DNA of 64,000 bases, taken from Diplonema papillatum (lineage: Eukaryota; Euglenozoa; Diplonemea; Diplonemida; Diplonemidae). Where the stretch lies: contig JAPJBO010000073.1 in NCBI GenBank assembly GCA_030068145.1, positions 97,501 to 161,500 on the forward strand. Direction: 5' to 3'. This document shows, piece by piece, positions 1 to 12,279 of the stretch; within the stretch, counting starts at the first letter, position 1, and the number at the start of each line of letters is the position of its first letter. The position numbers and the translations under genes were made by a program. The notes under the pieces were generated by a model. That model ran no database searches. It was not told the origin of the DNA and worked only from the letters and a program-made list of their open reading frames with translations.

Positions 1-1565
1 AGTTGTGGTGGGGCAGGCAGGGCCCACCTCGCCGCTCTCCCGATCGTCCAGTCAGGGTACGTCGGGCACTGCGTCCCTACATCGCTTCCTTTCACTTGTT
101 CCTCAAGTATCGTCCCCGTGTGTGCCTCGCGAAAGCGTGGCCTGGGCCGTATACCCGATATCCCCGTGATGCCCATGAACGACAGCGACGTCGTCGGGCA
201 CACCCTCTCTCCTCTCATGCAGCTTCCCAGCCCTTGCTGTGCCGCCAGCTTGTCCAACGCGCTCATCATGCAGCGCAGGACGTTTCCCCGTTCTCTCACC
301 CCCTTCGGCGCATTCCCGTGCAGCGGCATGCTGAGGCCCGAGAAGAGCTCAAAGTCGATCGCAAGCTCCAGCATTGACGCCTGCCCGTTCTCGGTCCATT
401 GCATGTCCGACAGCCACGCTACCAACGCATAAAACGTCGGTAGTCCCCAGGTCTTGTTCCGCTCCCACGTCCATGCCGGGGCAATCCGCGCGAAGGGGTG
501 GTCAAATTTCTCGGCAGGCATCGCATTCGCTCTCGACCAGGGGGTCGTGGGGTTCCTGGCCACCCAGGCACGTGCTTCGAGCCCAGCCCGTTCCGCAAGG
601 ATTTCAGCCATCATCTCCTGGAGCCGCCTCGAGAATTGGGCATTCTCGGGTACTACCACACCGTGTTCCAGCGTGCATCTGGGCCAGTCGGCCCGGTTGG
701 CTGCCATCAGCTCGGCATGTGCCTCTCGTCGCCGTACGTGCGAGTACGCTCCGCAGTCCCAGAATACGTGTTTCTCGTCCTCGGTGTCGCCGCTTCCACA
801 GTGCTTGCAGCTGGGCGCCTGCGGCTCAGCTCCGGCCTGCCTCATCCGCGACGTGTACTCAGCCGTGTTCACCCCCCCCGCCAACGCTACACGTATAAGC
901 CTCGCGGTGTGCGCGGGACATTCACGCATCCTCCAGAAGGAGTTCGTCCGCTCCAGGTCGGCTCTCTGTATGCCCTCGAATCCCGGCCGCCTCGCCACCA
1001 GTCGGGACCACGTCTTCGCCCTCAAGTCCGCCCTAACTTCATGTCCCCTCTTCGAAGGTGCCGAGGTTAACGGGTCATACGTTGCTCCATTCCTCAGCGT
1101 GCGAGACAGGGGCCCGGGTCCCCATACGTGTCCACACTCCTCCATGCTCCTCATCGCCAGTCCAACTGGCCCCAGGGGTAGGTCCCCCTCGGCGTATCTT
1201 CCCCGGATGCTCTCCATCAGAGGCAGCAGTCGTGGCAACCTCTCGCACGCCGCGTAAAACGCTGTCGTCACCCTATATGCTAGGCATGTACCGGGATCCG
1301 TCAGGTGGCCCTTCTCCTGAAAGTTTAGGACCATCTCCCGCGCGCGCTTCGGGTTGGATCCACCCCAGATCAGTCCCATCACCGACGTCGTCAGCCGTTT
1401 CATCGCCACCTTCGATACCGGCGCGAAAGAGCAGCCTGACAGCGCCGCCGGTAGCACATTCGACTGCACAATCCGGACCCGCTTTTCGTACCGGAACGGC
1501 GCATGGCGGAGGCCTTCCGCCAGGGCAGCCGCCTTCTCCACCCTCTCCGAGTCGGTGTTTAGCAT
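1..1565 (-). mobile_element. LINE (non-LTR retrotransposon) 3' part, partial at window edge
   Basis: The minus strand is open without a stop from about 1565 to base 1, about 520 codons, and leaves the window. It encodes the C-terminal part of a non-LTR reverse transcriptase ORF: a thumb-like helical region, then a zinc knuckle with CKHC and KHVFWDC (about 735–800), then a conserved domain containing LVAWLSDMQW and LELAIDFE (about 330–400). The same domain order occurs in the decayed copy at 9780–11850, so both belong to one family. The palm with the catalytic FADD motif is missing because the copy is 5'-truncated. Its upstream junction falls in a dispersed repeat near 1555. This is a typical 5'-truncated LINE insertion. 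The reading frame is intact in what is visible, so the copy is relatively young. Confidence 0.75.
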
Positions 1566-1735
1566 TGAGTTCTTTTAAGTACATGAACCGTATAGCATTG
1601 AGTTATGTTTGCGGCTGCCAAACATCCCGTGACACCGCGCAAGGTGGTAAAACGCTCGTTTGTTTTCTTTTCGAATGCTTTTGATGGGGCATGCAGGCCT
1701 GATATGCAAGAATGGAAAAGAGACGGGGGAAAAAA
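1555..1735 (+). repeat. Dispersed repeat family R1, copy a
   Basis: The stretch beginning TAGCATTGAGTTCTTTTAAG, with the downstream GCGGCTGCCAAAC and GGGGCATGCAGGCCTGATAT parts, recurs at 23855–24000 and 58870–59065 in the same orientation. The LINE at 1–1565 ends exactly where this repeat begins. I see no protein coding in it. Confidence 0.7.
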
Positions 1736-1962
1736 GGAAAAAGGCCGCTCCGGGCTCAGGAGCGTGACGGTCAACCACAGCTTGCAAAGCTTTGAGTCGG
1801 AGGCAGCACAGTCCGTCCGCCCGGCCCTGTGGCTGACCGTCTCGACGAGCTTGTGTTCAGCGCAAGCCCGAAGGTGCGCCACGCCTTGATGCTTTAGTTT
1901 GGGAAACGGTAGCCACTTGACCCGTGGCTCTGCAGTACCGCCGAACACGTGAAGCTTGGCTT
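1736..1962 (+). repeat. Dispersed repeat family R8, copy a (inverted partner near 62.4 kb)
   Basis: This segment, which contains CACAGCTTGCAAAGCTTTGA and AACACGTGAAGCTTGGC, is repeated in inverted orientation at 62300–62545 with about 90% identity by eye. It lies directly after repeat R1. No coding is evident. From 1963 to 2090 I see nothing recognisable. Confidence 0.7.
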
Positions 1963-2090
1963 CCGTGCATCAGGCTTTTCCCGGTACACTCGTGCTCGCA
2001 TTGAGGGGAGGTGTCGCTGCTCACCTGCCAGATCCGTCCTGACGTGGCCGAGGCCAGATCCAGCTGCTGCCCGCTATATTCTAGCCTATA

Positions 2091-2315
2091 TACCTACCCC
2101 CCCCCCCCCCCCCCCGTGCATTAAGATGGATGAATAACTCGGGTTTTAGCGGTATCCATCTTAATCAAGGGGGGTATCCATCTTAAACACGGGGGGGAGG
2201 TACCCCCGTGTAACGCGACTACATTGTAGTCTGCATTGATTGGCATTCTCGCCCGTTATCCATCTTAATCAAGGGGGTTGGCTATCCATCTTATGCACGG
2301 GGGGGGGGGTAGGTA
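2091..2315. repeat. Candidate foldback / MITE-like element with inverted ends
   Basis: The left arm (2091–2131) reads TACCTA, a run of C, then GTGCATTAAGATGGAT. The right arm (2284–2315) is its near-perfect reverse complement, with a run of G. Inside are further copies of TATCCATCTTAA, each followed by a G run (2150–2200 and 2255–2280). No ORF is present. The inverted ends and A/T boundary sequence suggest a short non-autonomous DNA element, but the homopolymer cores could equally arise by slippage. Confidence 0.45.
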
Positions 2316-2399
2316 CGTAAGAAAATAGAAGAGAAAGCGTATCGGGCAGTTGCCAAGCATATTAGACTCGATCCGGGTGCTGGCCCGAATGCGAAGATC

Positions 2400-3323
2400 A
2401 CCCACTCTGCGCCCTGTCACAGACCGTCTGAGGGGTAGTGTTGAGCTTGTCGTCAAGGTTCGCCACGCTTCGAGGTCGTTTGACACGTCAAAGCACGACA
2501 GCTTGCCGTTGGTCCCCCGGGCGCAGAGACGACGATGTCGGGCAGTGTGTTCGTCGGAAGCTGGGTTGACGGAGATTTCGCGAGGTATGCTGGCGACGCA
2601 GCGGGGGGGCTTGTTGCAGAAACGACGAGCCGTCCTCTCCTGGGTGGATCATAAAAGCATATCGGGCGGCAGCCAAAGCGATTTAGACCCGACCCGGGTG
2701 TTGCGCCCAACTTGCCAGGCAATTATGCGGCCTGTTACTGACCGTCTCTAAGGGTGGTGTTGAGCTTGTCGTCAAGGTTCGAACGTCGTTCGACACGTCA
2801 ACTTTGGTCACCCGAGCACAGAGGCGACGATGTCGGGCAGCTGTTGGTCGGAGGCCGGGCAGAAGGAGATCCTGAGGGGGGTTGCCGGGGATGTTGGCGA
2901 CGCAGCAACAAACCGGGGGCTTGCTGGAGAAACGAGCCATTCTCTCCGGGGCGGATGTTGCCACAACACCCACTCCGCGTCCTGTGTACCGACCGTCTCT
3001 AAGGGTAATGTCAAGGTTCGGACGTCGTTCGACACGTTAAACTGCCCCATCACGACAGCTTGCCGTTGGTCACCCGAGCACAGAGGCGACGTTGTCGGGC
3101 AGCTGTTGGTCGGAGGCCGGGCAGAAGGAGATCCTGAGGGGATGTTGGCGACGCAGCAACAAGCCGGGGGCTTGCTGGAGAAACAACGAGCCATTCTCTC
3201 CGGGGCGGATGTTGCCACAACACCCACTCCGCGTCCTGTGTACCGACCGTCTCTGAGGGTAATGTCAAGGTTCGGACGTCGTTCGACGCGTAAAACAGCC
3301 CCAGCACGACAGCTTGCCGTCGG
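2400..3323 (-). repeat. Tandem array of 3'-end copies of the adjacent gene
   Basis: Three diverged tandem units lie downstream of the gene ending at 3324. Using CGACGATGTCGGGCAG as anchor, the gene copy is at about 3341 and the units are at 3088, 2825 and 2530, so the periods are about 253, 263 and 295 bp. Each unit contains a copy of the last 20–25 codons of the gene, its stop region and its 3' flank (AATGTCAAGGTTCGGACGTCG). Divergence grows with distance from the gene. The unit also includes a stretch (GGATGTTGGCGACGCAGC) that is absent from the gene. The ORFs through this array are by-products of it. Confidence 0.7.
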
Positions 3324-4256
3324 TCACCCGAGCGCGGAGACGACGATGTCGGGCAGCTGTTCGTCGGAGGCCGGGCCGACGGAGATGGAGGCGCACAGCG
3401 CCTTGGCCGCGCCGGCCACCGCCGGATGCGGGTGCGAGGCGAACGACAGCAGCAGCCGCCGGTCGCCGACGCAGAGCATGGCCACCTCTTGGGATCCATC
3501 GGTAAGGGCTTCCAGGCACGTGAGGCACTTGGCCAGCCGGCCCGCTGACGTCGCCGAGCGAAGAACCGCCAGCAGCGACGAAACGGCGGCGGACAGCCGC
3601 GCCTTGTCGCCCTGGCAGAGAGAGGCCAGCTCGTTGTGTTCGTCGTCCGGTAAGTGGACAGCGCGTGGGGGTGGGTCGTCGGCCACGTTCTCGAAGAAGT
3701 GCGCGATGCTTCTGGCGGTCGGAGGCTTGGTAGGCCTTTCGACGCACTCCGGGATCGACTCCGCGAGGCGAGGATACGCGGGGTTTGCCAAGAACAGCGA
3801 CATCACCACCGGCACGCACTTGCTCGCCAACGCGAGTACCGCAGCCGACAGCATCGACAGCACAGTCGCATCTCCCCCCGGCGAGGCATCGGCAGGTCTG
3901 TCTACGCCCAGCTCGAAACGGTCGACCTCCTGCACTGTACTGGGCGACACCTCATAAAAGCCGCGATCCCCCTCCTCGTCGCCCCAGCAGCACCCCGCCG
4001 CCGGCGAGCCGGCCTGCCGCGCCTCCCCGCGCGTTGGCCGCACGGGCGTCGCCGGCGCCAAGCTGCCGCATCCGATGGGCAGCGGCGCGGCGGGGGGGGG
4101 CTGCTCAGCAGGGTGTGGCGGCGCGGCGGGCGTCATTTCGCCGCGGTGCGGTCCGGGCGCGGGCCCGCTTGCCGCAGTCGTGGCCGCCGGGTTGCCTTTC
4201 ACTTGCTGGCCCCAGGCTGCCGTGTCAGAGTCGCCGCACGCCGAGTGCCCTTTCAT
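3324..4256 (-). CDS. Hypothetical protein, helical C-terminal half
   Basis: This ORF of about 310 codons starts at the ATG at 4256 (MKGHSACGDSD). A GTG three codons upstream is also in frame. The first 100 residues are rich in Pro, Ala and Gly and look disordered. Residues from about 120 to the end form hydrophobic, leucine-rich amphipathic segments (for example LSMLSAAVLALASK and RLSAAVSSLLAVLRSATSAG), resembling ARM/HEAT-type helical repeats. I cannot name a family. The stop is followed by 3' flank that is part of the tandem echo array at 2400–3323, so the last residues (PASDEQLPDIVVSALG) occur again, frame-degraded, downstream. Like every other host gene here it is on the minus strand. Introns were not identified. 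Confidence 0.55.
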   Translation of the reverse strand: MKGHSACGDSDTAAWGQQVKGNPAATTAASGPAPGPHRGEMTPAAPPHPAEQPPPAAPLPIGCGSLAPATPVRPTRGEARQAGSPAAGCCWGDEEGDRGFYEVSPSTVQEVDRFELGVDRPADASPGGDATVLSMLSAAVLALASKCVPVVMSLFLANPAYPRLAESIPECVERPTKPPTARSIAHFFENVADDPPPRAVHLPDDEHNELASLCQGDKARLSAAVSSLLAVLRSATSAGRLAKCLTCLEALTDGSQEVAMLCVGDRRLLLSFASHPHPAVAGAAKALCASISVGPASDEQLPDIVVSALG

Positions 4257-4280
4257 AGCATGCACCTACAACACACCCGC

Positions 4281-4310
4281 TCACACACACACACACGCAC
4301 ACACACACAC
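4281..4310. repeat. (CA)n microsatellite
   Basis: A run of CA dinucleotides lies just upstream of the 3324–4256 gene, in what would be its 5' flank. Confidence 0.85.
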
Positions 4311-4317
4311 GTGGTCG

Positions 4318-4650
4318 TGCTTCCGTGAAGGAGGCGCCACGTTAAAACGTGGTCGTAACACTCAATTGAGCGATGTCGTACTTCCGTGCGAGCACCACGT
4401 TAACACGGGTCCGTAACACACGAGCGAGCAATGTACGTGAAAACAGGTCCGTAACACACTCAAATGAGCGATGTTGTACTTCCGTGAAGGAGGCACCACG
4501 TGAAAACGGGTCCGTAATATACACGAACGAGCGAGGTCGTACTTCTGTGAAGGAAGGCACCCCGTGAAAACGGGTCCGCAGCACACTCAAATGTCGTACT
4601 CCCGCGAAGGAAGGCACCACCTGAAAACAGGTCCGTAACACGCGCGCGCA
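4318..4650. repeat. Degenerate tandem repeat, about 62 bp unit, five copies
   Basis: Units of the form TACTTCCGTGAAGGAGGCAC, then CACGTGAAAACGGGTCCGTA, then ACACTCAAATGAGCGATG are repeated about five times with substitutions and small deletions. No coding is visible. Bases 4651–4800 show no recognisable feature. Confidence 0.75.
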
Positions 4651-4804
4651 CACAGGCCCCTCCCCCCCCTCCCCCCAGGCGCCCCCCTTCTCCTGTGGGG
4701 TGAGCTTCGGCCACGGACGAGTGCAAACGGAAAGAAGGGGGTGCCGGAACGCTTCATCCGTTACACGAGACCCGAGATCTCGACCCCTAAGACTTGGGCT
4801 AAGC

Positions 4805-5462
4805 AGACGGGCCTCGTCGTTGCAGGGCGTGTCTTTAGACGGGCCTCGTCGTTGCAGGGCGTTTCTTTTGCCGGGCGTGTCTTTGTATACGGGCCCCGTC
4901 GTTGCAGGGCGTGTCTTTGTATACGGGCCCCGTCGTTGCAGGGCGTGTCTTTGTATACGGGCCCCGTCGTTGCAGGGCGTGTCTTTGTATACGGGCCCCG
5001 TCGTTGCAGGGCGTGTCTTTGTATACGGGCCCCGTCGTTGCAGGGCGTTTCTTTAGACGGGCCTCGTCGTTGCAGGGCGTGTCTTTAGACGGGACTCGTC
5101 GTTGCAGGGCGTTTCTTTTGCCGGGCGTGTCTTTGTATACGGGCCCCGTCGTTGCAGGGCGTGTCTTTGTATACGGGCCCCGTCGTTGCAGGGCGTGTCT
5201 TTGTATACGGGCCCCGTCGTTGCAGGGCGTGTCTTTGTATACGGGCCCCGTCGTTGCAGGGCGTGTCTTTGTATACGGGCCCCGTCGTTGCAGGGCGTGT
5301 CTTTGTATACGGGCCCCGTCGTTGCAGGGCGTTTCTTTAGACGGGCCTCGTCGTTGCAGGGCGTGTCTTTAGACGGGACTCGTCGTTGCAGGGCGTTTCT
5401 TTTGCCGGGCGTGTCTTTGTATACGGGCCCCGTCGTTGCAGGGCGTGTCTTTGTATACGGGC
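4805..5462. repeat. 34-bp minisatellite with higher-order structure
   Basis: The basic unit is 34 bp (GGGCCCCGTCGTTGCAGGGC followed by GTGTCTTTGTATAC). A variant with GGGCCTCGTCG and TCTTTAGAC and a short variant GTTTCTTTTGCC interrupt the array at 4861, 5111 and 5395. These interruptions mark higher-order blocks of about 250 and 284 bp, which differ by exactly one 34-bp unit. Inner units are almost identical, so homogenisation is recent. Open frames through the array exist only because of its periodicity. Confidence 0.9.
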
Positions 5463-5735
5463 AACCCCACACGCAGAACGCGGGGAAGGGGAAAGTGTTT
5501 TCCCAACTACATTGAAGCCCCTCTTCCCGACCGAGAAAGGTGCAAACATGGAGGGTGCTACGGTAGCCGTGCACGGGTCTTGGGCGCGTGCCTCGTGCAG
5601 GGCGGGTGCTTTGTGATCCGCCGCGAAGTTCTCTCCTGGTGCAATCCGGAGAGACCGGCGCCGAGTTTCGGCTCACAGCCGGTTCCCTCGGGCGGCAACC
5701 CTAAGGGAGAGAGAGCGCCATACACAATCCATCTA
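5463..5735 (+). repeat. Dispersed repeat family R6, copy a
   Basis: This block, with CCCCACACGCAGAACGCGGG, TTGTGATCCGCCGCGAAG and CGGAGAGACCGGCGCCGAG, recurs in inverted orientation at 23068–23356. It directly abuts the 34-bp minisatellite, so the minisatellite may have expanded from the edge of this repeat. No coding assignment. Confidence 0.75.
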
Positions 5736-5779
5736 CTGTACGTGCGCTCGGCTAAGGCCGGCGCGTGGCGAGACTGGAG

Positions 5780-6335
5780 GCAGCAGTTAAAGTTCGGGGA
5801 ACAGTAAAGTTCGGGCGAAGCTAAGTTCGGGCAATGCTGGTGAAGCTAAGTTCGAGTGATGCAAAGTTCGGGCGTTGCTAAGTTCTGGTGCTAAGCGCTC
5901 AGGCTGCGCTGGTACTAAAAAAAAGTTCGGGCACGAAGCGAAGTTCGGCCAGGGTGGTAAAGTCCGGGTGAAGCCAAGGTCGGTGCTCGTGCCCGCCCCC
6001 CCCGGACCCCCCTACCGAGTACGGGAAAAGTTTGGCGCTGGTACCCGCCCCCGGACCCCCCCCCGCCGCCCCCAGAGTTTGGGCGCAGCTAAGTACTGGT
6101 GAAGCTCAGTTCGGACGATAATAAGTTCGAGTGATGCTAAGTTCGGGCGGAGCTAAGTTCTGGTGAAGCAAAGTTCGGGTGCAGCTGAGTTCGGGCGAAG
6201 CAACGCTCGAAGCTAAGTTCTGGCGAAGCAAAGTTCGGGCGATGCTAAATTCTGGTACGGGCGCAGCTGAGTTCGGACGAAGCAAAGTTCGCGCGAAGCT
6301 GAGTTCTGGTGAAGCAAAGTTCGGTTCTCGTAGCA
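5780..6335. repeat. Degenerate short-period repeat (AAGTTCGGGCGAAGCT-like)
   Basis: About 25 loosely conserved copies of AAGTTCGGGCGAAGCT / AAGTTCTGGTGAAGCA follow one another, interrupted by a C-rich stretch near 5990–6070. Minus-strand frames through it read repeatedly as LLRTELSFARTQL-like peptides, which I treat as an artefact of the repeat. Bases 6336–6486 hold nothing I recognise. Confidence 0.7.
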
Positions 6336-6486
6336 GTTTGGCCTGTGATGGCAAGCTCGGCCGCCCGACTCCGTTTCCCGGGGTGACCCAAATACCGCGA
6401 GATACTGAGAAACTCCGCCAAAAACGCAAATTTCGGGCACATTCGACCCCGAAACGCAACAAACCTCGAAAACAATCTTCGACCGG

Positions 6487-6560
6487 AAAAATGTCAAGGG
6501 CGGGATTCGAACCCGGGCCTACCGGCCTGAAGGCCGACGCCCGCTCACTCTGCCACTCGT
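6487..6560 (-). ncRNA. tRNA-like Pol III unit (tRNA relic or SINE head)
   Basis: On the minus strand there is a good box A (TGGCAGAGTGAGC), a very stable hairpin CGGCC-TTCA-GGCCG, and a canonical box B / T-loop (GGTTCGAATCC) with a mostly paired T-stem. About 10 bases later comes a TTTTT Pol III terminator. The spacing between the boxes is tRNA-like. No complementary acceptor stem can be drawn, and the anticodon arm has a four-base loop, so this is not a normal tRNA. It is best read as a tRNA-derived relic or the head of a SINE. Confidence 0.5.
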
Positions 6561-6839
6561 TTGTATTTTGGCAGGGGGAAAAAAAGCTAGCGTTGCACAT
6601 CCCCAGCTCAAAAAAAACAATACACTTTTGAGTGTAGAGAAAAGTGGGGTTGGCTCGAATAGAGGCTATTCACATTGCATGTTCATAGGACCTCCAGTCT
6701 CGAAAAAAGGACCACACACGCACTCTTCGCGGGAGTGCAACGAACGGCCGTCGAGGGCGCGAAGCACCTCCTTCTGCATAAAACTGCATGGAGCTGTGTT
6801 TGACAGTTTACAGTCAAGACGAGCTGAAGAGGCGAAAGC

Positions 6840-7130
<291 letters not shown>

Positions 7131-7264
7131 TATTTCCATTCTCCCCAAGTAATAATGCCGATCCGCAAGGATAGCCGCACGCGCCGGGCCGCGCTGAACC
7201 GTCGACGGGTGATGGATCCTGACTGGGCGGCTGCTGAGGAAGCGGCGGACGGGGCCACGCGGGA

Positions 7265-9256
7265 GTGGCGCATGTGGAACCCGTGCGAGCCCGGGGAGAC
7301 GATGCACGCCCCTCCTCTTGCGGGAAAGGAAGGAAGGACCGGTCGCTGCTGAGGACCGGCTTGGAACGGTCGCCTGGGGGCTGGTCCCCCCCAGCCGACT
7401 CCGAACTTGAAGGACCTGGCGGGAGCATGACGACTGCTCTGCTCTCGTCGCCTGCTGACGATGGCGGAAAGCAGGAAGACCCGGGAAGCGCACCGACCAA
7501 TGCTCCCGGGCACCACCCAGCTCGCCCCTCCTTCTGCGACAGTCGTTTCCCAACGCGACAGAAACCCTTGCCCGACGCCGGCTTTTTGCCTCGGCAGGTC
7601 AGGGGGTTGAAGTCGCGAAGGTCGAGACTGCTCAGGGGGAGGCAGCTTTTCCTGCGGCTCCACCCCCACTTCTACGACCCCCCGACCGCAGTTCCCCTCG
7701 GCTACCTGCCACCGGAGACGAGGGGCCTCACTCCGGGAATCGGTGCCCCGAGATCGACGAGGCCGCTCGACGTCACGGCTGTGCCGCCGATCGATCTCCG
7801 CGGCCTCCGGAGCCTAGCTGGCCCCGGGGCCCGCTTGCACGGCCTGCTCGACCTCCTGACGGACGGACACTCCTTCCGTCGGAAGTTGTTGGAAGTGCCT
7901 GTCCTGCCGGGTCGGAAGAGCGACGCATTTGCCCGGCATGCGGTGACGCTGGAAGGTGTCGGGTTTGTGGAGCGGGTTCCTCGGTCGCAGCCGCTGAAGT
8001 GCGTCCTGCCGGCATTCGCCGTCGAGAAGGGCGAGCAGCACTCGCGCGCCATCGTCGACGGCCGCCCGCTGAACGAGCTGATGGAGCCCCCGCCGAAGTT
8101 CAGCCTCTTGCGTGTCGACGAGGTCATCAAGAAGATGATGTCGAAGTCACACGCAGTCGTAGTTGACCTGAAGTCCTACTTTTTCCAATTCCCAGTAGGA
8201 CGGTCGACGTCGGCATTCTTCGGGCTTCGAACGAAGAGGCCGGACGGGGGCGTGGCCCTGTATCGGTGGCGCCGTCTGACGATGGGCTGGTCGTACTCGC
8301 CGGTGATTGCGCAGGACTCCGCACTCGTCGTCACGGAGCCTGCGAAGGACGACAGGGTCGTCTGGTACGACGACTGGGCCCTCGTCGGTGACTGTCCGGA
8401 CGCGCTTCGCGCAGTGCGCGACCGAGTCCTGCGACGCGCCCGCCAGGTGCGCATGACGGTCAACGACGAGAAGTCCGTCCTCGAGCCCAGCTCGACGCCG
8501 GTTGTCTTGGGGGTCGAGTTTGACCTCGCGGCGAAGAGGTACCGACTGAAGCAGGAGTGGGCGAGGAAGGCGCACCTCCTCTTTTGCTCGGTCGGTTCGA
8601 TGCAGATGACTTTGCGTGGCGTTTGGAAGGTCGTCGGAACCGCCATTTGGGCATGGACGGTGTGGGGCACGCCACTCTGCAGAGTGAGCCCGGTGCTTGC
8701 GTGGATGGGGACCCTGGCGCACCAAGTCCTGACCGGTTCCCTGGGCTGGGAGTCGCTGGTCCGCGTGAGCGACGACGTTTTTCCGTTCCTTGCGGGAGTG
8801 AGACGGCGTCTGTCGGGCAACCGGTGGGTCGTTTTCGACTCGAAGCAACGGGACACCCTCGTGGAGGCGTGGTCCGACGCCAGCATGCAGGGATGGGCCT
8901 GGCTGGTGGGTTCCATGGCGATGTGGGGCCCGTGGAGGGATGTCCCGCAGCACATCTTCTTCGCTGAGCTGACGGCGGCGAAGTTCGCGATTGCGTACGC
9001 GGCTTCTCGCTCTCCGCTGTCGACGATCAGGATCTTCGTCGACAACTTGCCCGCCGTCAACTGCTTGAGGAACTGGAAGTCGAAGACCCAGCTCGGGAAC
9101 TTCATCCTGTGCCAGGTCCGCGACGTCTTGGAGGAACACCAGTGTGTCCTCGAGACTGTATGGGTCCCGACTGCTGAGCAACTGGCAGACGTCTGGACGC
9201 GGGACCCATACAGGCAGGGCATCCAGCCGCCCCGGACCCCGTTCTGCGTTGCATGA
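7265..9256 (+). CDS. Reverse transcriptase–RNase H of the YR-type retroelement
   Basis: An open frame of about 660 codons inside the element. After a Pro/Arg-rich N-terminal third, reverse transcriptase motifs appear in order: RAIVDGRPLN, VVVDLKSYFFQFPV (motif A), LTMGWSYSPVIAQ (motif B) and VVWYDDWALVG (motif C). They are followed by an RNase H domain with AWSDAS, FFAELTAAKFA, FVDNLPAV and a terminal ADVWTR. The RT–RNase H order and motif flavour fit the DIRS/Ngaro/VIPER branch, in agreement with the split direct repeats around it. It is the only strong coding sequence on the plus strand of the window. The start codon is uncertain, since the first in-frame codon is GTG. Confidence 0.8.
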   Translation: MAHVEPVRARGDDARPSSCGKGRKDRSLLRTGLERSPGGWSPPADSELEGPGGSMTTALLSSPADDGGKQEDPGSAPTNAPGHHPARPSFCDSRFPTRQKPLPDAGFLPRQVRGLKSRRSRLLRGRQLFLRLHPHFYDPPTAVPLGYLPPETRGLTPGIGAPRSTRPLDVTAVPPIDLRGLRSLAGPGARLHGLLDLLTDGHSFRRKLLEVPVLPGRKSDAFARHAVTLEGVGFVERVPRSQPLKCVLPAFAVEKGEQHSRAIVDGRPLNELMEPPPKFSLLRVDEVIKKMMSKSHAVVVDLKSYFFQFPVGRSTSAFFGLRTKRPDGGVALYRWRRLTMGWSYSPVIAQDSALVVTEPAKDDRVVWYDDWALVGDCPDALRAVRDRVLRRARQVRMTVNDEKSVLEPSSTPVVLGVEFDLAAKRYRLKQEWARKAHLLFCSVGSMQMTLRGVWKVVGTAIWAWTVWGTPLCRVSPVLAWMGTLAHQVLTGSLGWESLVRVSDDVFPFLAGVRRRLSGNRWVVFDSKQRDTLVEAWSDASMQGWAWLVGSMAMWGPWRDVPQHIFFAELTAAKFAIAYAASRSPLSTIRIFVDNLPAVNCLRNWKSKTQLGNFILCQVRDVLEEHQCVLETVWVPTAEQLADVWTRDPYRQGIQPPRTPFCVA

Positions 9257-9368
9257 GGATCTTTACCTCGGAAGTTTTGTATTTGCGCTCCTGATAGCGC
9301 TATTCTTTGCGAGACCCGGAGGCAGCGGGATCTCAGCTCTTTGAGTTTCACGTCCAGGGATTTTTATT

Positions 9369-9446
9369 CCACATTCTCGCTTTCATTTCACCAACCCTGT
9401 GACAATTATCATCTTCACCGTTTCTGCCAACGCGACCTTTTCCGAG
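9369..9446 (+). repeat. Split direct repeat B1
   Basis: This 78-bp sequence runs from the shared 20-bp core to TTTTCCGAG and is identical to B2 at 9549–9626. It is joined directly to A2. Confidence 0.85.
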
Positions 9447-11850
<2,404 letters not shown>

Positions 11851-12279
11851 GTGCGAAGAGGTAACCGCGACGCGCCACAGCTGCTTTGCATCCCAATCCA
11901 AACTAATCGAACTATCACGGTCGGAAGGATTATGCCGGCTTACCGTCGCGGCGGTCGTGAAGAGGGCTCGGACGGTCCTCTCTGAGCGCATCGCGTGGGA
12001 GGAAGAAGCAGGCACGTTAGCTGGTTACTTTTCAAAGGCCGCGGAGGTCAGCGGACCGGAGCTACCGGAGAGGGTGTATGTGCGTTGTGTGGTAACCTGA
12101 TACGTGTGTGTGCGATGATGTGGGTTTGTGTGGCAGCCTGATACGTGTGCGCTGGCTGTTACACGAGCTTGATGCTCAGCATGGATGCTTGGTGCCGTGT
12201 GCCGTGGGCACCACACGGGGATTCGTTTGCGACAATAAAACCTCGGAGGGAAAAAGACTGCGTGTTTATCCCACTCAAT
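11851..12279. other. No gene recognised
   Basis: I see no coding signal here beyond random open frames. GTGTG-rich stretches occur at 12070–12150. The region lies between the decayed LINE and dispersed repeat R4. Confidence 0.5.

Noticed and set aside
454-1257. Plus-strand ORF of 267 codons at the left edge
   Set aside because: Antisense to the LINE frame, which has a zinc knuckle and matches the second LINE copy.
4805-5462. CRISPR-like array of regularly spaced repeats
   Set aside because: Contiguous 34-bp tandem units without unique spacers, in a eukaryotic context. It is a minisatellite.
6487-6560. Functional tRNA gene
   Set aside because: No acceptor stem can be formed and the central hairpin has a four-base loop, so I call it only tRNA-like.
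8147-9351. Minus-strand ORFs of 340–390 codons
   Set aside because: Antisense to the reverse transcriptase–RNase H frame.
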